Shown in pieces: positions 27,264-36,379 of a stretch of DNA of 64,000 nucleotides. Origin of the DNA: Mycolicibacterium rhodesiae (GTDB lineage Bacteria; Actinomycetota; Actinomycetes; Mycobacteriales; Mycobacteriaceae); NCBI RefSeq assembly GCF_002086695.1, contig NZ_MVIH01000010.1:62001-126000 (forward strand), read 5' to 3'. A program made the position numbers and the translations under genes. Numbering within the stretch: position 1 is the stretch's first letter; every line of letters starts with the position of its first letter. Below the pieces are notes generated by a model. That model did not search any database, was not told where the DNA came from, and saw nothing but the letters and a program-made list of their open reading frames with translations.

Positions 27264-28118
27264 CTACCGATTGGTCCACACTGTGATATCGCGCGCTGCT
27301 CGACGTTCGGTCGGGGGCGGCGGCTCAGCATCGCCCAACGGGTGTCCGATACGAATCAGGGCTTGCGGATACGCTGCACCGTCGAACGCCTCGCACGCCA
27401 ACGCCAGTCGGCTTCGGGTGTCGTTCAACGGCTCGGTCAGCGGGCAGCTTGCGAAACCCATCGCGGTGGCCGTCAGCGTCAAGTGGCTGAGCGCTTCGCC
27501 GGCCCGCAGCCGCATGGTGTCATCGTCACGGCGAGTGCCCACAACCAGCAATGCTGGGCCATCGGGTGTTTCCCCGGACTGCTCGCCGGCGGCCGTCGGG
27601 TACCGAAGCTCGACGGCGCCGTCGTCCAGCCGAGTCCACCGGGACGTCGGGACAACCTGCACATCCACATCCAACTTCCTGGCCCGGATGTACAGCAGCT
27701 CAAGCGTGCCGGGCGCGATTGGCCGGGAAGCGTATGGGCGGCGGTCGGCGCGTCGCCGCGGTATGGCCGAGGCCAACTCGCGCCACCCACCCTGAGGCGG
27801 CTGCTCGACCACTTCGAGGATCGCCAGATGACTGTTGTCGGCACGATCGGGGAATCGCCGGACACTAGGGTGCCAGCCCGCGGCCGCCATCGCGACGACG
27901 CAGTGATCGAGAACCGCCCCGCAGCCAAGGAGGACGTCGCGCCGGTGAGCCGGGGTGTCACCGGCCCGCCGACTCCAGTCCGCATACAGGTGTACGGCCT
28001 CGTCGTCGACCTGCCAGCGCCACGGCTGCAGGTTGCGCAGAGAAGGGGCTCGGGCAGCGAGGTCGAGCACTGTCTCCAGCGTCGCCGCGTCTGGCAAAGA
28101 ACTCACCTGCCGAGTCAC
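27264..28118 (-). CDS. Acg-like nitroreductase-fold protein
   Basis: A 284-residue protein of the Acg (Rv2032-like) group of the nitroreductase superfamily. The N-terminal LDLAARAPSLRNLQPWRWQV and later RRADRRPYASRPI patterns match this FMN-fold family, in which known members bind or sequester flavin. It is convergent with the exported-protein gene, with 3 bp between stops. In M. tuberculosis such genes are often DosR-controlled, but I found no convincing DosR box in the 40 bp upstream. Confidence 0.85.
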   Translation of the reverse strand: MTRQVSSLPDAATLETVLDLAARAPSLRNLQPWRWQVDDEAVHLYADWSRRAGDTPAHRRDVLLGCGAVLDHCVVAMAAAGWHPSVRRFPDRADNSHLAILEVVEQPPQGGWRELASAIPRRRADRRPYASRPIAPGTLELLYIRARKLDVDVQVVPTSRWTRLDDGAVELRYPTAAGEQSGETPDGPALLVVGTRRDDDTMRLRAGEALSHLTLTATAMGFASCPLTEPLNDTRSRLALACEAFDGAAYPQALIRIGHPLGDAEPPPPTERRAARDITVWTNR

Positions 28119-28159
28119 CTCCGTCCGTCGCGTCGTTCCCGATTATCTTGGGGCAGACG

Positions 28160-28537
28160 TCAGGGCGCACACCAGTCGCGGACGACGACGATCAGGTCCC
28201 GTGCCTTCGCCAGGTCACTGGCGAGTCGCTCCGGCGTCGCCGGCCGGTATGGGTCGCCGTTGTCGATCTGCGACGCCACCATGTTGGACCGGATGCGCAG
28301 ATCGATACCGGGCGGGCTGCTCAGGTTGTGCAGTGGGCTCAGCGGCGCCCGAACCTGGGCGGCCACCCACGGCGGCGTCCCTGTCGGTGCGATCGTGTTG
28401 AACACCGATTCCAGTTGGTATGTCGCAGGCAGCAGCAGATCGCAGTCATTGTCGCCGGCCGCCGCCGTCGGCGCACCGATCAGGCCCATCAGCACCGTTG
28501 TGGCGATGAGCGGCGAACCGAACATTCCTCGACGCAT
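28160..28537 (-). CDS. Small secreted protein of unknown function
   Basis: A 125-residue protein. A signal peptide of about 26 residues ends at a TAAAG-like cleavage site, and the mature part has one Cys near each end (NDCDLLLP and RDWCAP), so a disulfide joining the ends is likely. The body resembles mycobacterial small haemophore-like/HBP exported proteins in size and Cys placement, but I cannot assign it with confidence. It lies upstream of the nitroreductase gene on the same strand, 41 bp away. Confidence 0.7.
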   Translation of the reverse strand: MRRGMFGSPLIATTVLMGLIGAPTAAAGDNDCDLLLPATYQLESVFNTIAPTGTPPWVAAQVRAPLSPLHNLSSPPGIDLRIRSNMVASQIDNGDPYRPATPERLASDLAKARDLIVVVRDWCAP

Positions 28538-28642
28538 CGGCTCTACCTTCGCATCACCGCCGCGCTCCCGGGATGACTTTTCGAATCACTGCACGTTCTC
28601 CGCAGTCGAAGGGCAATCGCCGAACCGGTCAGGAGAACAAAC

Positions 28643-29542
28643 ATGAGTGTGGACAACATTTCCCGAGCCGACGAACTCGTACCGTCGCGCTACGCGGTGC
28701 CGGTTGGTGACATCGAGGTGCTGGTGATCAGCGACGGGGTGTTGCCCATCACCGCATCGACGCTGGCGACCACGACGCCCCCGGCCGAATTGGCGGGTTG
28801 GCTGGACGACCAGTTCCTGCCGCGCGACGTCGTCGACTGGCCGCTCAACGTCGTGGTGGTGCGTACCGAGGGCCGCACGATTCTCGTCGACGCCGGTCTC
28901 GGCGTGGAGTTCCCAGATTTCCCGCGGGCCGGGCAGACGGTTGCGCGCCTGGAAGCCGCAGGCATCGACCCGGGTGCGGTGACCGACGTCGTGCTCACCC
29001 ATCTGCACATGGACCACATCGGTGGTCTGCTCACCGAGGGCCTCAAGGCACGACTTCGCCCGGACCTGCAGGTGCACGTCGCAAGCCGGGAGGCAGAGTT
29101 CTGGGAGAAGCCCGACTTCAGCCACACCGTCATGCCGCAACCGATCCCGGATGTGCTGCGCCGGACCGCCACCCAATTCCTCAACGACTACCGCGGACAA
29201 ATGCGGACGTTCGAGGCGGAGTGCGAGGTTGCACCGGGCGTGCTCGTCAGCCGCACCGGCGGGCACACTCCCGGGCACAGCATCGTTCGGTTGGAGTCCT
29301 GTGGTGAGCGGCTGACGTTCGCCGGCGACGCGGTGTTCGCACCCGGCTTCGACAATCCGCAGTGGCAGAACGGCTTTGAGCACGATCCCGAAGAAGCGGC
29401 CCGGGTCCGGGTGAACCTGCTGCGCGAGGTGGCGGCGACCGGCGAGGCGCTGGTGGCTACTCACCTGCCGTTCCCGTCGGTCTGCCATGTGGCGACCGCC
29501 GGTGATGTGTTCCGGTGCGTGCCAGCGGTCTGGGATTACTGA
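28643..29542 (+). CDS. Metallo-beta-lactamase-fold hydrolase
   Basis: A 299-residue MBL-fold enzyme. The zinc motif is HLHMDHIGG (HxHxDH), a second ligand is in RTGGHTPGHS, and an Asp in FAGDAVF completes the dinuclear site. The overall pattern is like lactonases and related quorum-quenching or thioesterase-type hydrolases. The ATG at 28643 follows AGGAGA by about 6 bp. It is convergent with the MFS transporter gene, 7 bp apart. The substrate is not readable from sequence. Confidence 0.88.
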   Translation: MSVDNISRADELVPSRYAVPVGDIEVLVISDGVLPITASTLATTTPPAELAGWLDDQFLPRDVVDWPLNVVVVRTEGRTILVDAGLGVEFPDFPRAGQTVARLEAAGIDPGAVTDVVLTHLHMDHIGGLLTEGLKARLRPDLQVHVASREAEFWEKPDFSHTVMPQPIPDVLRRTATQFLNDYRGQMRTFEAECEVAPGVLVSRTGGHTPGHSIVRLESCGERLTFAGDAVFAPGFDNPQWQNGFEHDPEEAARVRVNLLREVAATGEALVATHLPFPSVCHVATAGDVFRCVPAVWDY

Positions 29543-29549
29543 GGCACCG

Positions 29550-30770
29550 CTACCCGTCGCGCAGCACCAGTGCCGCAAGGGATCCGGCGACGCCGGCCAA
29601 CACCAGGATGGTGACGGCGACGGCCGTCCAGCCGTGCTCGTCGAACGCGATACCACCCAGCCAGCCGATCGCGCTGGAACCGCCGTAGTAGAAGAGGTTG
29701 TAGAGCGACGACGCCTGGGCTTTCCCGACGGGTGCGGCCTGCCCGGTCCACCCGGCCGCGGTGGAATGCGCGCCGAAGAAGCCGGCCGTGGCCACCACCA
29801 AACCGATGAGGATCGCGATCACATTGGCGCTCAAGGTGATCGCGACTCCGGTCATCATGATCGCGACCGAGACGAGCAGCACCCGCTTGCGGCCGAAGCG
29901 CGCCGCTTCCGCGCCGGCGCGCGACGACGCCCACGTCCCGGCCAGGTAGGCGAGGAACACCAGGCTCACCACTGATGCGGGCAGGTGGAACGGCGCGGCC
30001 GTCAACCGATAACCGAGGAAGTTGTAGAGCGCCACGAAACCGCCCATCAGCAGGAAGCCCTGTGCGAACAGGACAAGCTGGCGCGGTGTGCGCAGATTGG
30101 CGGCGAGCCGATACGCGAGACCGCCCTCAGGGTTGGCGCCCCGGCGCGACGGCGGGGTGAACCCCTGCGGTTGGGGCGCCAGCTTGACGAAGCCCATCGC
30201 CGCCATCCCGCAGATCACCGCGACGGTGAAAACCCCGATCCGCCAGCCGGCGAACTCGGCCACCGGGCTGGACACCAGCCGTCCGAGCAGTCCGCCGATC
30301 GTCGTTCCGGCCACGAATGTGCCCGCCGCACGGGCGGCATGGGCACGGTCGACTTCCTCCGTCAGGTAGGCCACCGCGATGGCAGGCACCCCACCGACGA
30401 GCAATCCCTCCACAAATCGGCCGGTCATCAACAGACCGAACGTCGGCGCGAACGGCACCAGCATCCCGACCAGTGTGGCGCCGGAGACGGAAACCGTGAT
30501 GGCTCTGACCCGGCCAATGCGATCGGCCAACGCCGACCACGGGATCACGCCGATCGCCAGCCCGACGGTGGACGCCGAAATGATCAGTGCCGCATTGGCA
30601 GCGCCGACGCCGAGGTCCGCCGAGATCAGGGGAAGGACGGCTTGCGGCGAATACAGCTGCGCGAAGGTGGCCACGCCCGCGCAGAACAGCGCCGCCAATA
30701 GTCGCGTGTAGGCAGTCGAGCCCCGGGTGTGGCCAGTCCAGACGCGGTCCAGGGAGTGGTCAATGGTCAC
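29550..30770 (-). CDS. MFS transporter, YnfM-like
   Basis: About 406 residues with twelve hydrophobic spans. The motif between spans 2 and 3 reads ALADRIGRVRA, the MFS signature, and AQLYSPQAVLPLISADLGV resembles YnfM-type exporters. The GTG at 30770 (VTIDHSLDRVW) is used; an ATG at 30829 in the same frame is possible and follows AGGAG at a long distance. The frame continues upstream over the LysR gene but that part is shadow sequence. A LysR gene lies directly upstream on the same strand, as in the E. coli ynfL-ynfM pair. Confidence 0.87.
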   Translation of the reverse strand: MTIDHSLDRVWTGHTRGSTAYTRLLAALFCAGVATFAQLYSPQAVLPLISADLGVGAANAALIISASTVGLAIGVIPWSALADRIGRVRAITVSVSGATLVGMLVPFAPTFGLLMTGRFVEGLLVGGVPAIAVAYLTEEVDRAHAARAAGTFVAGTTIGGLLGRLVSSPVAEFAGWRIGVFTVAVICGMAAMGFVKLAPQPQGFTPPSRRGANPEGGLAYRLAANLRTPRQLVLFAQGFLLMGGFVALYNFLGYRLTAAPFHLPASVVSLVFLAYLAGTWASSRAGAEAARFGRKRVLLVSVAIMMTGVAITLSANVIAILIGLVVATAGFFGAHSTAAGWTGQAAPVGKAQASSLYNLFYYGGSSAIGWLGGIAFDEHGWTAVAVTILVLAGVAGSLAALVLRDG

Positions 30771-30870
30771 TGATTCGACGGTAGGAAAGCAGCGTTGATG
30801 TGTCCAATGCATGGGCCAGTGACCAGCCATGCGCCGAACGTATGACTCCTGGTGAGCGACGACGCCGAAC

Positions 30871-31740
30871 TCAGCTGTCGGCGAGGAAATCCACAAAACG
30901 CTGAGTGGGCGGCGCCAGCGGGCGGTTGCGCGCCCAGGCGAGGCCGACCTCACGTTTGGCGCGGCTGTTCGACAGTGGCACATGGACCACCCTCGCGTCG
31001 GTCCCGTCGCGAGGCACCGGCACCACGGCGACGCCGAACCCCGCCGCGACCAAACCTTCCATCGTCGGGATCTCAGATGCCTCGAACACGATCTGCGGGT
31101 CGATGCCGGCCTCGACCCACAGTTCATCGGTCAGCTGCCGCAACCCGAACGGCTTCTCGAGCGCGACGAACGGTTCCTCGGCCGCCACCGAAAGGCTGAC
31201 CCGGCTGCGCGCCGCGAGCCGGTGCCCGATCGGGACAGCCAAGCAGAGCCGTTCGACGTAGAGACGGTGCCAGGAGAAGTCCGCCGGGTCGGGCCGCGGT
31301 GAGGTGATGGCGATGTCGGATCCGCCGTCGCGGATGCTGCGGGCAATCTCGTGCGCTGCGCCTTGGAATAGGTCGAACTGAATCTTGGGAGCGGTCTCCC
31401 GAAAGCGCCGAAGCTGTTCGGGCACATACCAGTTGGCCAGTGAATGCAGGAATGCCAGGCGCACGCGGCCGGTATCGGGATCCCGCAGCGTGGCAATGCG
31501 ATCCAGGGCGGCCTGCACTTCGGCGAGGCTGCGGCGGGCGTGCTCGAGCATGATCCGGCCGTACTCGTTGAGGTGGAGGCGGCGCCCGACGCGATCGAAC
31601 AGCGGCACACCCGCGGTCTGCTCGATCCTGCTCAGTGCGCGCGACAGCGTGGGTTGACTCACCCCCAGTTCGGCGGCGGCCTCGGTGACGTGTTCGGTTT
31701 CGGCCAGCACCACGAACCACTGCAATTCCTCGAGATGCAC
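30871..31740 (-). CDS. LysR-family transcriptional regulator
   Basis: A 289-residue LysR regulator with an N-terminal winged helix (EHVTEAAAELGVSQPTLSRA) and a C-terminal periplasmic-binding-like effector domain. It lies about 100 bp upstream of the MFS transporter on the same strand and so probably controls it. The short stretch between (30771-30870) carries ATGCAT-centred sequence but no clean T-N11-A box that I can defend. Confidence 0.9.
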   Translation of the reverse strand: MHLEELQWFVVLAETEHVTEAAAELGVSQPTLSRALSRIEQTAGVPLFDRVGRRLHLNEYGRIMLEHARRSLAEVQAALDRIATLRDPDTGRVRLAFLHSLANWYVPEQLRRFRETAPKIQFDLFQGAAHEIARSIRDGGSDIAITSPRPDPADFSWHRLYVERLCLAVPIGHRLAARSRVSLSVAAEEPFVALEKPFGLRQLTDELWVEAGIDPQIVFEASEIPTMEGLVAAGFGVAVVPVPRDGTDARVVHVPLSNSRAKREVGLAWARNRPLAPPTQRFVDFLADS

Positions 31741-31750
31741 GTGAACGACC

Positions 31751-32344
31751 CTAGGCGGAGCTGACGCCGCTCAACAGAGCATTCACCAGAGCCTCGTACC
31801 GGCCGGCGGCATCGTCGCCGGCCACCGGGTTGCTCATGACCTGCAAGAGCAGGGTGCCCATCAGAGCGTTCGCGATGGCGTCGGGGTCGACGTCGGGACG
31901 CACGGCGCCGGCGTCCATCGCACGGCGCACCCTCTCCACGAGTCCGCTGCGTTGCGGAACGCTGAGTTGTTCGTAAAGCGCTTCAGTATCGCCGGAATTC
32001 GCGGCTGCGGCGGCGACGAGCGCGCGGATGAGCTTGGCGTTGGCCGGCTCGGCGATGAACTCGCCGTGCTCGATCAGCCAGCACTGGAGGTCCGTTCTCA
32101 GATCGCCGGTGTCGGGCACATCGAACGAACCGCCACGGCCGTAGGCGTCCAGTACCGCCTCGGCGACCAGCGGCGCCTTCGACGCCCACCGCCGGTAGAG
32201 CGTCTTCTTGCCGACCTGCGCCCGCGCGGCGACGCCGTCCATCGAGAGATCGGCATAGCTGGATTCCATCAGCACCTCGCGCACGGCGTCAAGGATCGCC
32301 GCGTGCAGCGATGCGTCTCGAGGCCGGCCGGGCGGTTGCGACAT
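31751..32344 (-). CDS. TetR-family transcriptional regulator
   Basis: A 197-residue TetR protein. The helix-turn-helix is DLSMDGVAARAQVGKKTLYR (about residues 34-53); the rest is an all-helical ligand domain. It is divergent from the phosphotransferase gene, and a 29-bp operator-like palindrome lies between them. It probably represses both itself and that gene. The gene ends 10 bp before the LysR start. Confidence 0.9.
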   Translation of the reverse strand: MSQPPGRPRDASLHAAILDAVREVLMESSYADLSMDGVAARAQVGKKTLYRRWASKAPLVAEAVLDAYGRGGSFDVPDTGDLRTDLQCWLIEHGEFIAEPANAKLIRALVAAAAANSGDTEALYEQLSVPQRSGLVERVRRAMDAGAVRPDVDPDAIANALMGTLLLQVMSNPVAGDDAAGRYEALVNALLSGVSSA

Positions 32345-32405
32345 GCGGGGAGCTTAACTTCGCCGATTCCCGACGGCCGCCGGCGCCGGTGCGATACCTT
32401 TCCCA

Positions 32406-32434
32406 CTATTACGACACGAATCGTGTCGTAATAG
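32406..32434. promoter_or_regulatory. 29-bp perfect palindrome, TetR operator
   Basis: CTATTACGACACGA and TCGTGTCGTAATAG are perfect 14-bp arms around a single central A. The site lies 62 bp from the TetR start and 36 bp from the phosphotransferase start, between the divergent genes. Length and symmetry are typical of TetR-family operators. Confidence 0.85.
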
Positions 32435-32469
32435 TCCAGACGAGTCACACCCAAGGAGCGCCCGCCGAG

Positions 32470-33546
32470 ATGAGCTCGCCCGCACTGTCAATGCCCACCG
32501 ATTTCGCCGAGGTGTCGCCGGCCTGGATGACCGACGCCCTGGCCGCCCACCACCCCGGCGCCACCGTCAGCGACGTCACGATCGACCTCCGCGACGACGG
32601 CACCAATCGTCGTGCGCGCCTTCGGTTGTCCTACTCCGAGGGCACGGGGCCGGCGACCGTCTTCGTCAAGGCCGCCGACCCCGACCACAAGGAATTGATC
32701 CGGATGACCAGCGGCATGTTCCACGAGCCGCGGCTGTTCAGCTCGGGAGTCCAACTCCCGCTGGAGCATCCCGTCGTCTACGCGGCGCTCTTCGACGAAG
32801 ATGCCTACGACTTCTGTCTCGTCATGGAAGACCTGACCGCACGTGGCGCGGACCCACGTGATTCCCTGCGGCCGCTCACCGTCGATCAAGCACGCTCCGG
32901 GATACGCGGGCTCGGGCGACTGCACGGACGATTCTGGGGCGATCGCGTGCTGCAAGAGCAGGCATTGGGCTGGCTGGAACCCTTCGAGCCGTTCGATGGC
33001 CTGCAGTACGCGCCGTTGCCGAGCGCTTTGGAACAGCTCGACGACAGCACCCCAATTGAAGTGCTGTCGCTGTCGATCGACCAACTGGTCGAGGAAGTGT
33101 GGAAGCCGTACATCCGGACGTTGACCACCTCGCCGCAGACCCTGCTGCATGGCGATCCGCACATCGGCAACACCTACGTCACGCCCGACGGTGAGGTCGG
33201 ATTTCTGGATTGGCAGGTCGCACGCCGGGGCAACTGGTCACTGGATGTCGGGTACTTCCTGCAGGGCGCGCTGACCGTCGAGGATCGTCGCGAGCACGAG
33301 CGGGAGCTGCTGGAGGAATACCGCGATGCGCTCGGCCTGCCCGCCGAGGAGTTGCCGTCGCCGGAGGAGGTGTGGCTGCGCTATCGGGCGTCGGTCGCGC
33401 ACGGCCTGGCGCTGTGGCTGGCCACCGCCAGCAGTGGCGGCGGCCTCTGGCAGCGCCTCGAAGTCGCCGTCGCCCTGGCGCAGCGCTACGCCAATGCCTA
33501 TGGCGATCTGGACACTCCGTCGGCGATCGCGGAGATCGCCTCGTAA
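32470..33546 (+). CDS. Aminoglycoside-phosphotransferase-like (APH) kinase
   Basis: A 358-residue protein of the APH/choline-kinase-like fold. The catalytic loop is LLHGDPHIGNTYV and the metal-binding DFG-equivalent is GFLDWQVARRG. Many mycobacterial members of this group act in lipid or xenobiotic metabolism rather than drug resistance, and the substrate here is unknown. The ATG at 32470 follows AAGGAGCG (32453-32460). It is controlled, by inference, by the divergent TetR through the 29-bp palindrome. Confidence 0.87.
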   Translation: MSSPALSMPTDFAEVSPAWMTDALAAHHPGATVSDVTIDLRDDGTNRRARLRLSYSEGTGPATVFVKAADPDHKELIRMTSGMFHEPRLFSSGVQLPLEHPVVYAALFDEDAYDFCLVMEDLTARGADPRDSLRPLTVDQARSGIRGLGRLHGRFWGDRVLQEQALGWLEPFEPFDGLQYAPLPSALEQLDDSTPIEVLSLSIDQLVEEVWKPYIRTLTTSPQTLLHGDPHIGNTYVTPDGEVGFLDWQVARRGNWSLDVGYFLQGALTVEDRREHERELLEEYRDALGLPAEELPSPEEVWLRYRASVAHGLALWLATASSGGGLWQRLEVAVALAQRYANAYGDLDTPSAIAEIAS

Positions 33547-33557
33547 CGCCGGAGCAC

Positions 33558-34073
33558 TCACGGCAGCGTGACGCGCTCCACCCGGCCCTTGGTGTCCTTG
33601 GTCGTGGTGGTATCACGGCATTCGCCGAACAGTTCGATGTCACGGTTGGGGTTGCTGACGTTCTGCGGGCCGAAGACAGCCACCACATTGCCCTTGGTCA
33701 ACGCCGTTCCGTGGGTCTGGAATCCCGCATCGGAGGTCCACCCGGTGTTGCGCAGCTGTTGGACCATCTGAGCGATCTCGGTGTCGGACGCCGCGAACGA
33801 AGCGGCCGGCGGATACGCGATGCGCATCTGTCCGCGGAAAGGCGGGTCGCCCTGGTCATTACAGGACGCGTGCCAAAACGCCGCTTCCACGACATTGATG
33901 TTCAACGTCGTCACGATGTCGTGCGCGGCATCCATCACCTGAGCCTTGGATTGCTCCGGGGTCAGCGGGTTGGAGACTCTGTCAGCATCGGATTGCATGA
34001 TTCCACATCCTGATAGTGCGGCGGCGACCATCATGGTCACCGCAAGCGGGATTCTTTTGCGCGGCAAGATCAC
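33558..34073 (-). CDS. Putative lipoprotein of unknown function
   Basis: A 171-residue protein with a signal peptide ending in the lipobox LSGC (Cys23). The mature part has two further cysteines (SCNDQ and GECRD) that may form a disulfide. The pattern resembles mycobacterial LppX-like or small ESX-associated lipoproteins only loosely, so no function is given. It is on the same strand as, and 11 bp downstream of, the alpha/beta hydrolase gene, and may share its operon. Confidence 0.78.
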   Translation of the reverse strand: MILPRKRIPLAVTMMVAAALSGCGIMQSDADRVSNPLTPEQSKAQVMDAAHDIVTTLNINVVEAAFWHASCNDQGDPPFRGQMRIAYPPAASFAASDTEIAQMVQQLRNTGWTSDAGFQTHGTALTKGNVVAVFGPQNVSNPNRDIELFGECRDTTTTKDTKGRVERVTLP

Positions 34074-34084
34074 TGGGTTCTGTC

Positions 34085-35797
34085 CTAGTGGTAGTGGCCT
34101 GATGACGGGGCGCGAAAAAGCTCGGGATCCGACGGCAGCACGCCGATGTCGGTGAGGAAGTTGTCGCTGCGATGCGGGGCGGTCATGCCGTCGAGAGCAA
34201 GGGCGTCACCGTGGCCGGAGACGATGTCGGCCATGCTGAACAACGACTCGGTGCCACGTTCGAAGTAGTGGCTGTGATCGTTGATGGTCCAGCCGGGGAC
34301 TTCCGCTTTGAAACGCGTCGAGCCGAACCCGTCCATCGCGGGGTCGGTGCCCAGCGCCAGATTCACTCCGGTACCTGGGATGTGCACCTGAGGAAGACCG
34401 CCGAGCTGGGTGACCGGGTCGGTCGAGGCGGCGCCGACGAACACATGCCCGCCCGGGGCGAGGTGAAAGTCGGCGGCGCTCTTGGCCATATCGGTACCCG
34501 GCGAACCGATGAGGATCACGTCGTTGGTGTGCATCCCGTAGCCGGCCGCGGCGTCAGCCACCGTCGTCGAGCCATAGGAGTGCCCCATGACGGTCATGTG
34601 CGACGAGCCAGGACCGTGAGTGACGTTGAGGCCGTTGACATCTGCAGCGAGCAGCGCGCCGCCCTGATGCGCCAGTGAGGTCTGCGCGACCTGCGGGTCG
34701 GTCAGACTGTTCGGCGCGTCATAGCCCATCCAGGCGACGACCGACGCCGATCGGGTCGGGTCGGCCTTCACGGCTTCGTTGTACAAATTGGTGGCGTCGC
34801 TGGCGCTGAGCCAGCCCTCGGTGACGCTGTGGCTGGTGCCCGGCACCACCACCGTGGTGTTGGCGGCTTTGTCGGGGTTGCCGATCGCGATCGCCGCGCG
34901 GCCCTGACCATCGAACTTCGTCGGCTGATACACCTGCAGAAATGTCTGGGCGCCGGTTGCCAGCTGATCGTCTTCGAGTGCCTGCTCCACTTTGACCGCA
35001 TTGGTGTAGCGGGTCACGTCGTCCGGGGTGCAGCCGTAGCGGAACGGATCGTCAAGCACGTCTTGCGCGGAGACACCGTGCCGGCTGGCGGCTTCCTGGA
35101 TGTTCTCGATGTCGGTGCGCATCGCGGTCTGGTTCGCCTGGTCGCGAGCCTCGACGGGAATTCCGTTGAGGTTGCCCATATATGGTGGGTTGTCCCGCAA
35201 TTCGGCCTGCTGCTGTTCCGGCGTCAGCGAATCCCACCACTTCTTGACGTCCTCGGGCGGCGTCGACTCCGGCGGTGGCGGCGGAGTGGGCTGCGCATCC
35301 GGAATCGGCAGCTTGCCGTCCGCCATGTTGATCGCCGCGGCCAGTTCGGCGTCAACACCGTTGGCTTCGGCCAAGATTGCGTTCAACCGGGTCTGAAGGT
35401 CGGCGATCTTCGCGGCCAGATCCGCGGCCGTCCCCTTGAACCCGGGGCCCTTCACCACTGTGTTGGACGCGGGGTCGACGTCCAGTCCCTGGCTTCTCGC
35501 GTCGTCTTTGAGCTCGCGGAGTTCGATCTTCACTTTCTCGATGTCCTGGGCAGCCTTCTGCGCAGCCTGGGCAACCGCGAGGGCTTCACGGGCATGAGCG
35601 TCGAGGTCCACCCGAGTCTTGTGGATCGCGTCGCGGGCGGCGTCCGCCGACACGCCACCCCAAGACTCGAATGCCGGCAGCTGCTCAGAGGCCCGCGCGG
35701 CGTCGGTCGCGGCTCCGCTGCGCGCGGAGGCTGCGTGAAACACTTCGCGGACGGCCTCGGGATCCCATCGCTCGATGTCTGCGACGCTAAGCGTCAC
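34085..35797 (-). CDS. Alpha/beta hydrolase (DUF1023-type) with WXG-like N-terminal helices
   Basis: A 570-residue protein. The N-terminal ~150 residues are helical and coiled-coil-like (DAHAREALAVAQAAQKAAQD), as in type VII secretion substrates, followed by a Pro-rich linker and a C-terminal alpha/beta hydrolase with nucleophile elbow GHSYGS. Members of this group occur as paralogues beside WXG100 genes in mycobacteria. It overlaps the WXG100-like gene by 11 bp. Secretion by an ESX system is an inference; the C-terminal hydrolase substrate is unknown. Confidence 0.87.
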   Translation of the reverse strand: MTLSVADIERWDPEAVREVFHAASARSGAATDAARASEQLPAFESWGGVSADAARDAIHKTRVDLDAHAREALAVAQAAQKAAQDIEKVKIELRELKDDARSQGLDVDPASNTVVKGPGFKGTAADLAAKIADLQTRLNAILAEANGVDAELAAAINMADGKLPIPDAQPTPPPPPESTPPEDVKKWWDSLTPEQQQAELRDNPPYMGNLNGIPVEARDQANQTAMRTDIENIQEAASRHGVSAQDVLDDPFRYGCTPDDVTRYTNAVKVEQALEDDQLATGAQTFLQVYQPTKFDGQGRAAIAIGNPDKAANTTVVVPGTSHSVTEGWLSASDATNLYNEAVKADPTRSASVVAWMGYDAPNSLTDPQVAQTSLAHQGGALLAADVNGLNVTHGPGSSHMTVMGHSYGSTTVADAAAGYGMHTNDVILIGSPGTDMAKSAADFHLAPGGHVFVGAASTDPVTQLGGLPQVHIPGTGVNLALGTDPAMDGFGSTRFKAEVPGWTINDHSHYFERGTESLFSMADIVSGHGDALALDGMTAPHRSDNFLTDIGVLPSDPELFRAPSSGHYH

Positions 35798-36113
35798 GCG
35801 CCTGGCCGTTCGGCCGATATACGTCGGCGAGCTCCTCGGCGTCGCGCTGATCCATCGCTGCGAATGTCATTCCACTCACCCGCAGGCCTTCGGCATGTTC
35901 GTAGAGGCGCGTGGTCAGGGTCGTGGTCACGGTGGACCAGGTGGCAGCTTTTGCCGCGAGCGCGGATTGCGATTGCCCCACCCAACTGAACAACGACGAC
36001 TCGATGGTCTGGTCCGCCTGGGTGTGGGTGGCGAACACGTTCTGCGAGTGCTGATCCAACACCCCGCCCGAAGTGACCAGCGACTCCGGATTGACCTTCA
36101 GCGGCTCGGCCAT
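35787..36113 (-). CDS. WXG100-like (ESAT-6 family) protein
   Basis: A 108-residue helical protein with a W-x-G turn in FSWVGQSQSAL near the middle, the mark of WXG100 proteins, preceded and followed by long helices. The ATG at 36113 is used; an in-frame ATG at 36140 is less likely because the extra residues are not helical. The 3' end overlaps the hydrolase gene by 11 bp, so the pair is coupled and probably secreted or complexed together. Confidence 0.83.
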   Translation of the reverse strand: MAEPLKVNPESLVTSGGVLDQHSQNVFATHTQADQTIESSLFSWVGQSQSALAAKAATWSTVTTTLTTRLYEHAEGLRVSGMTFAAMDQRDAEELADVYRPNGQARDA

Positions 36114-36379
36114 GGCCTGCCTCCTCGCCCCCTGCAGCAAACTGTTCGAACCGCCAACTTACCACCAAAGAGGCATCGAGCGTGTTCACCCGGCTATATC
36201 GCGCACACCCTCTGGCGATGCGCTCCAATGCCCAACATCTATTAGTTGTGAAGGAAGGATGACGCTGTCCCGATCATGGGAAACCTGCACGTCAGCGCCG
36301 GTGACAGCGACTAAAATGGCCAGCGTTGGGAACTGAGAGAACGTCAAAATTGACGCAGACTTGCCGAAGGGTATTGCAC

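Noticed and set aside
28119..28160. Possible DosR box upstream of the Acg-like gene
   Set aside because: No match to the palindromic GGGACTT-type consensus; only a weak GGGCAGACGTC stretch.
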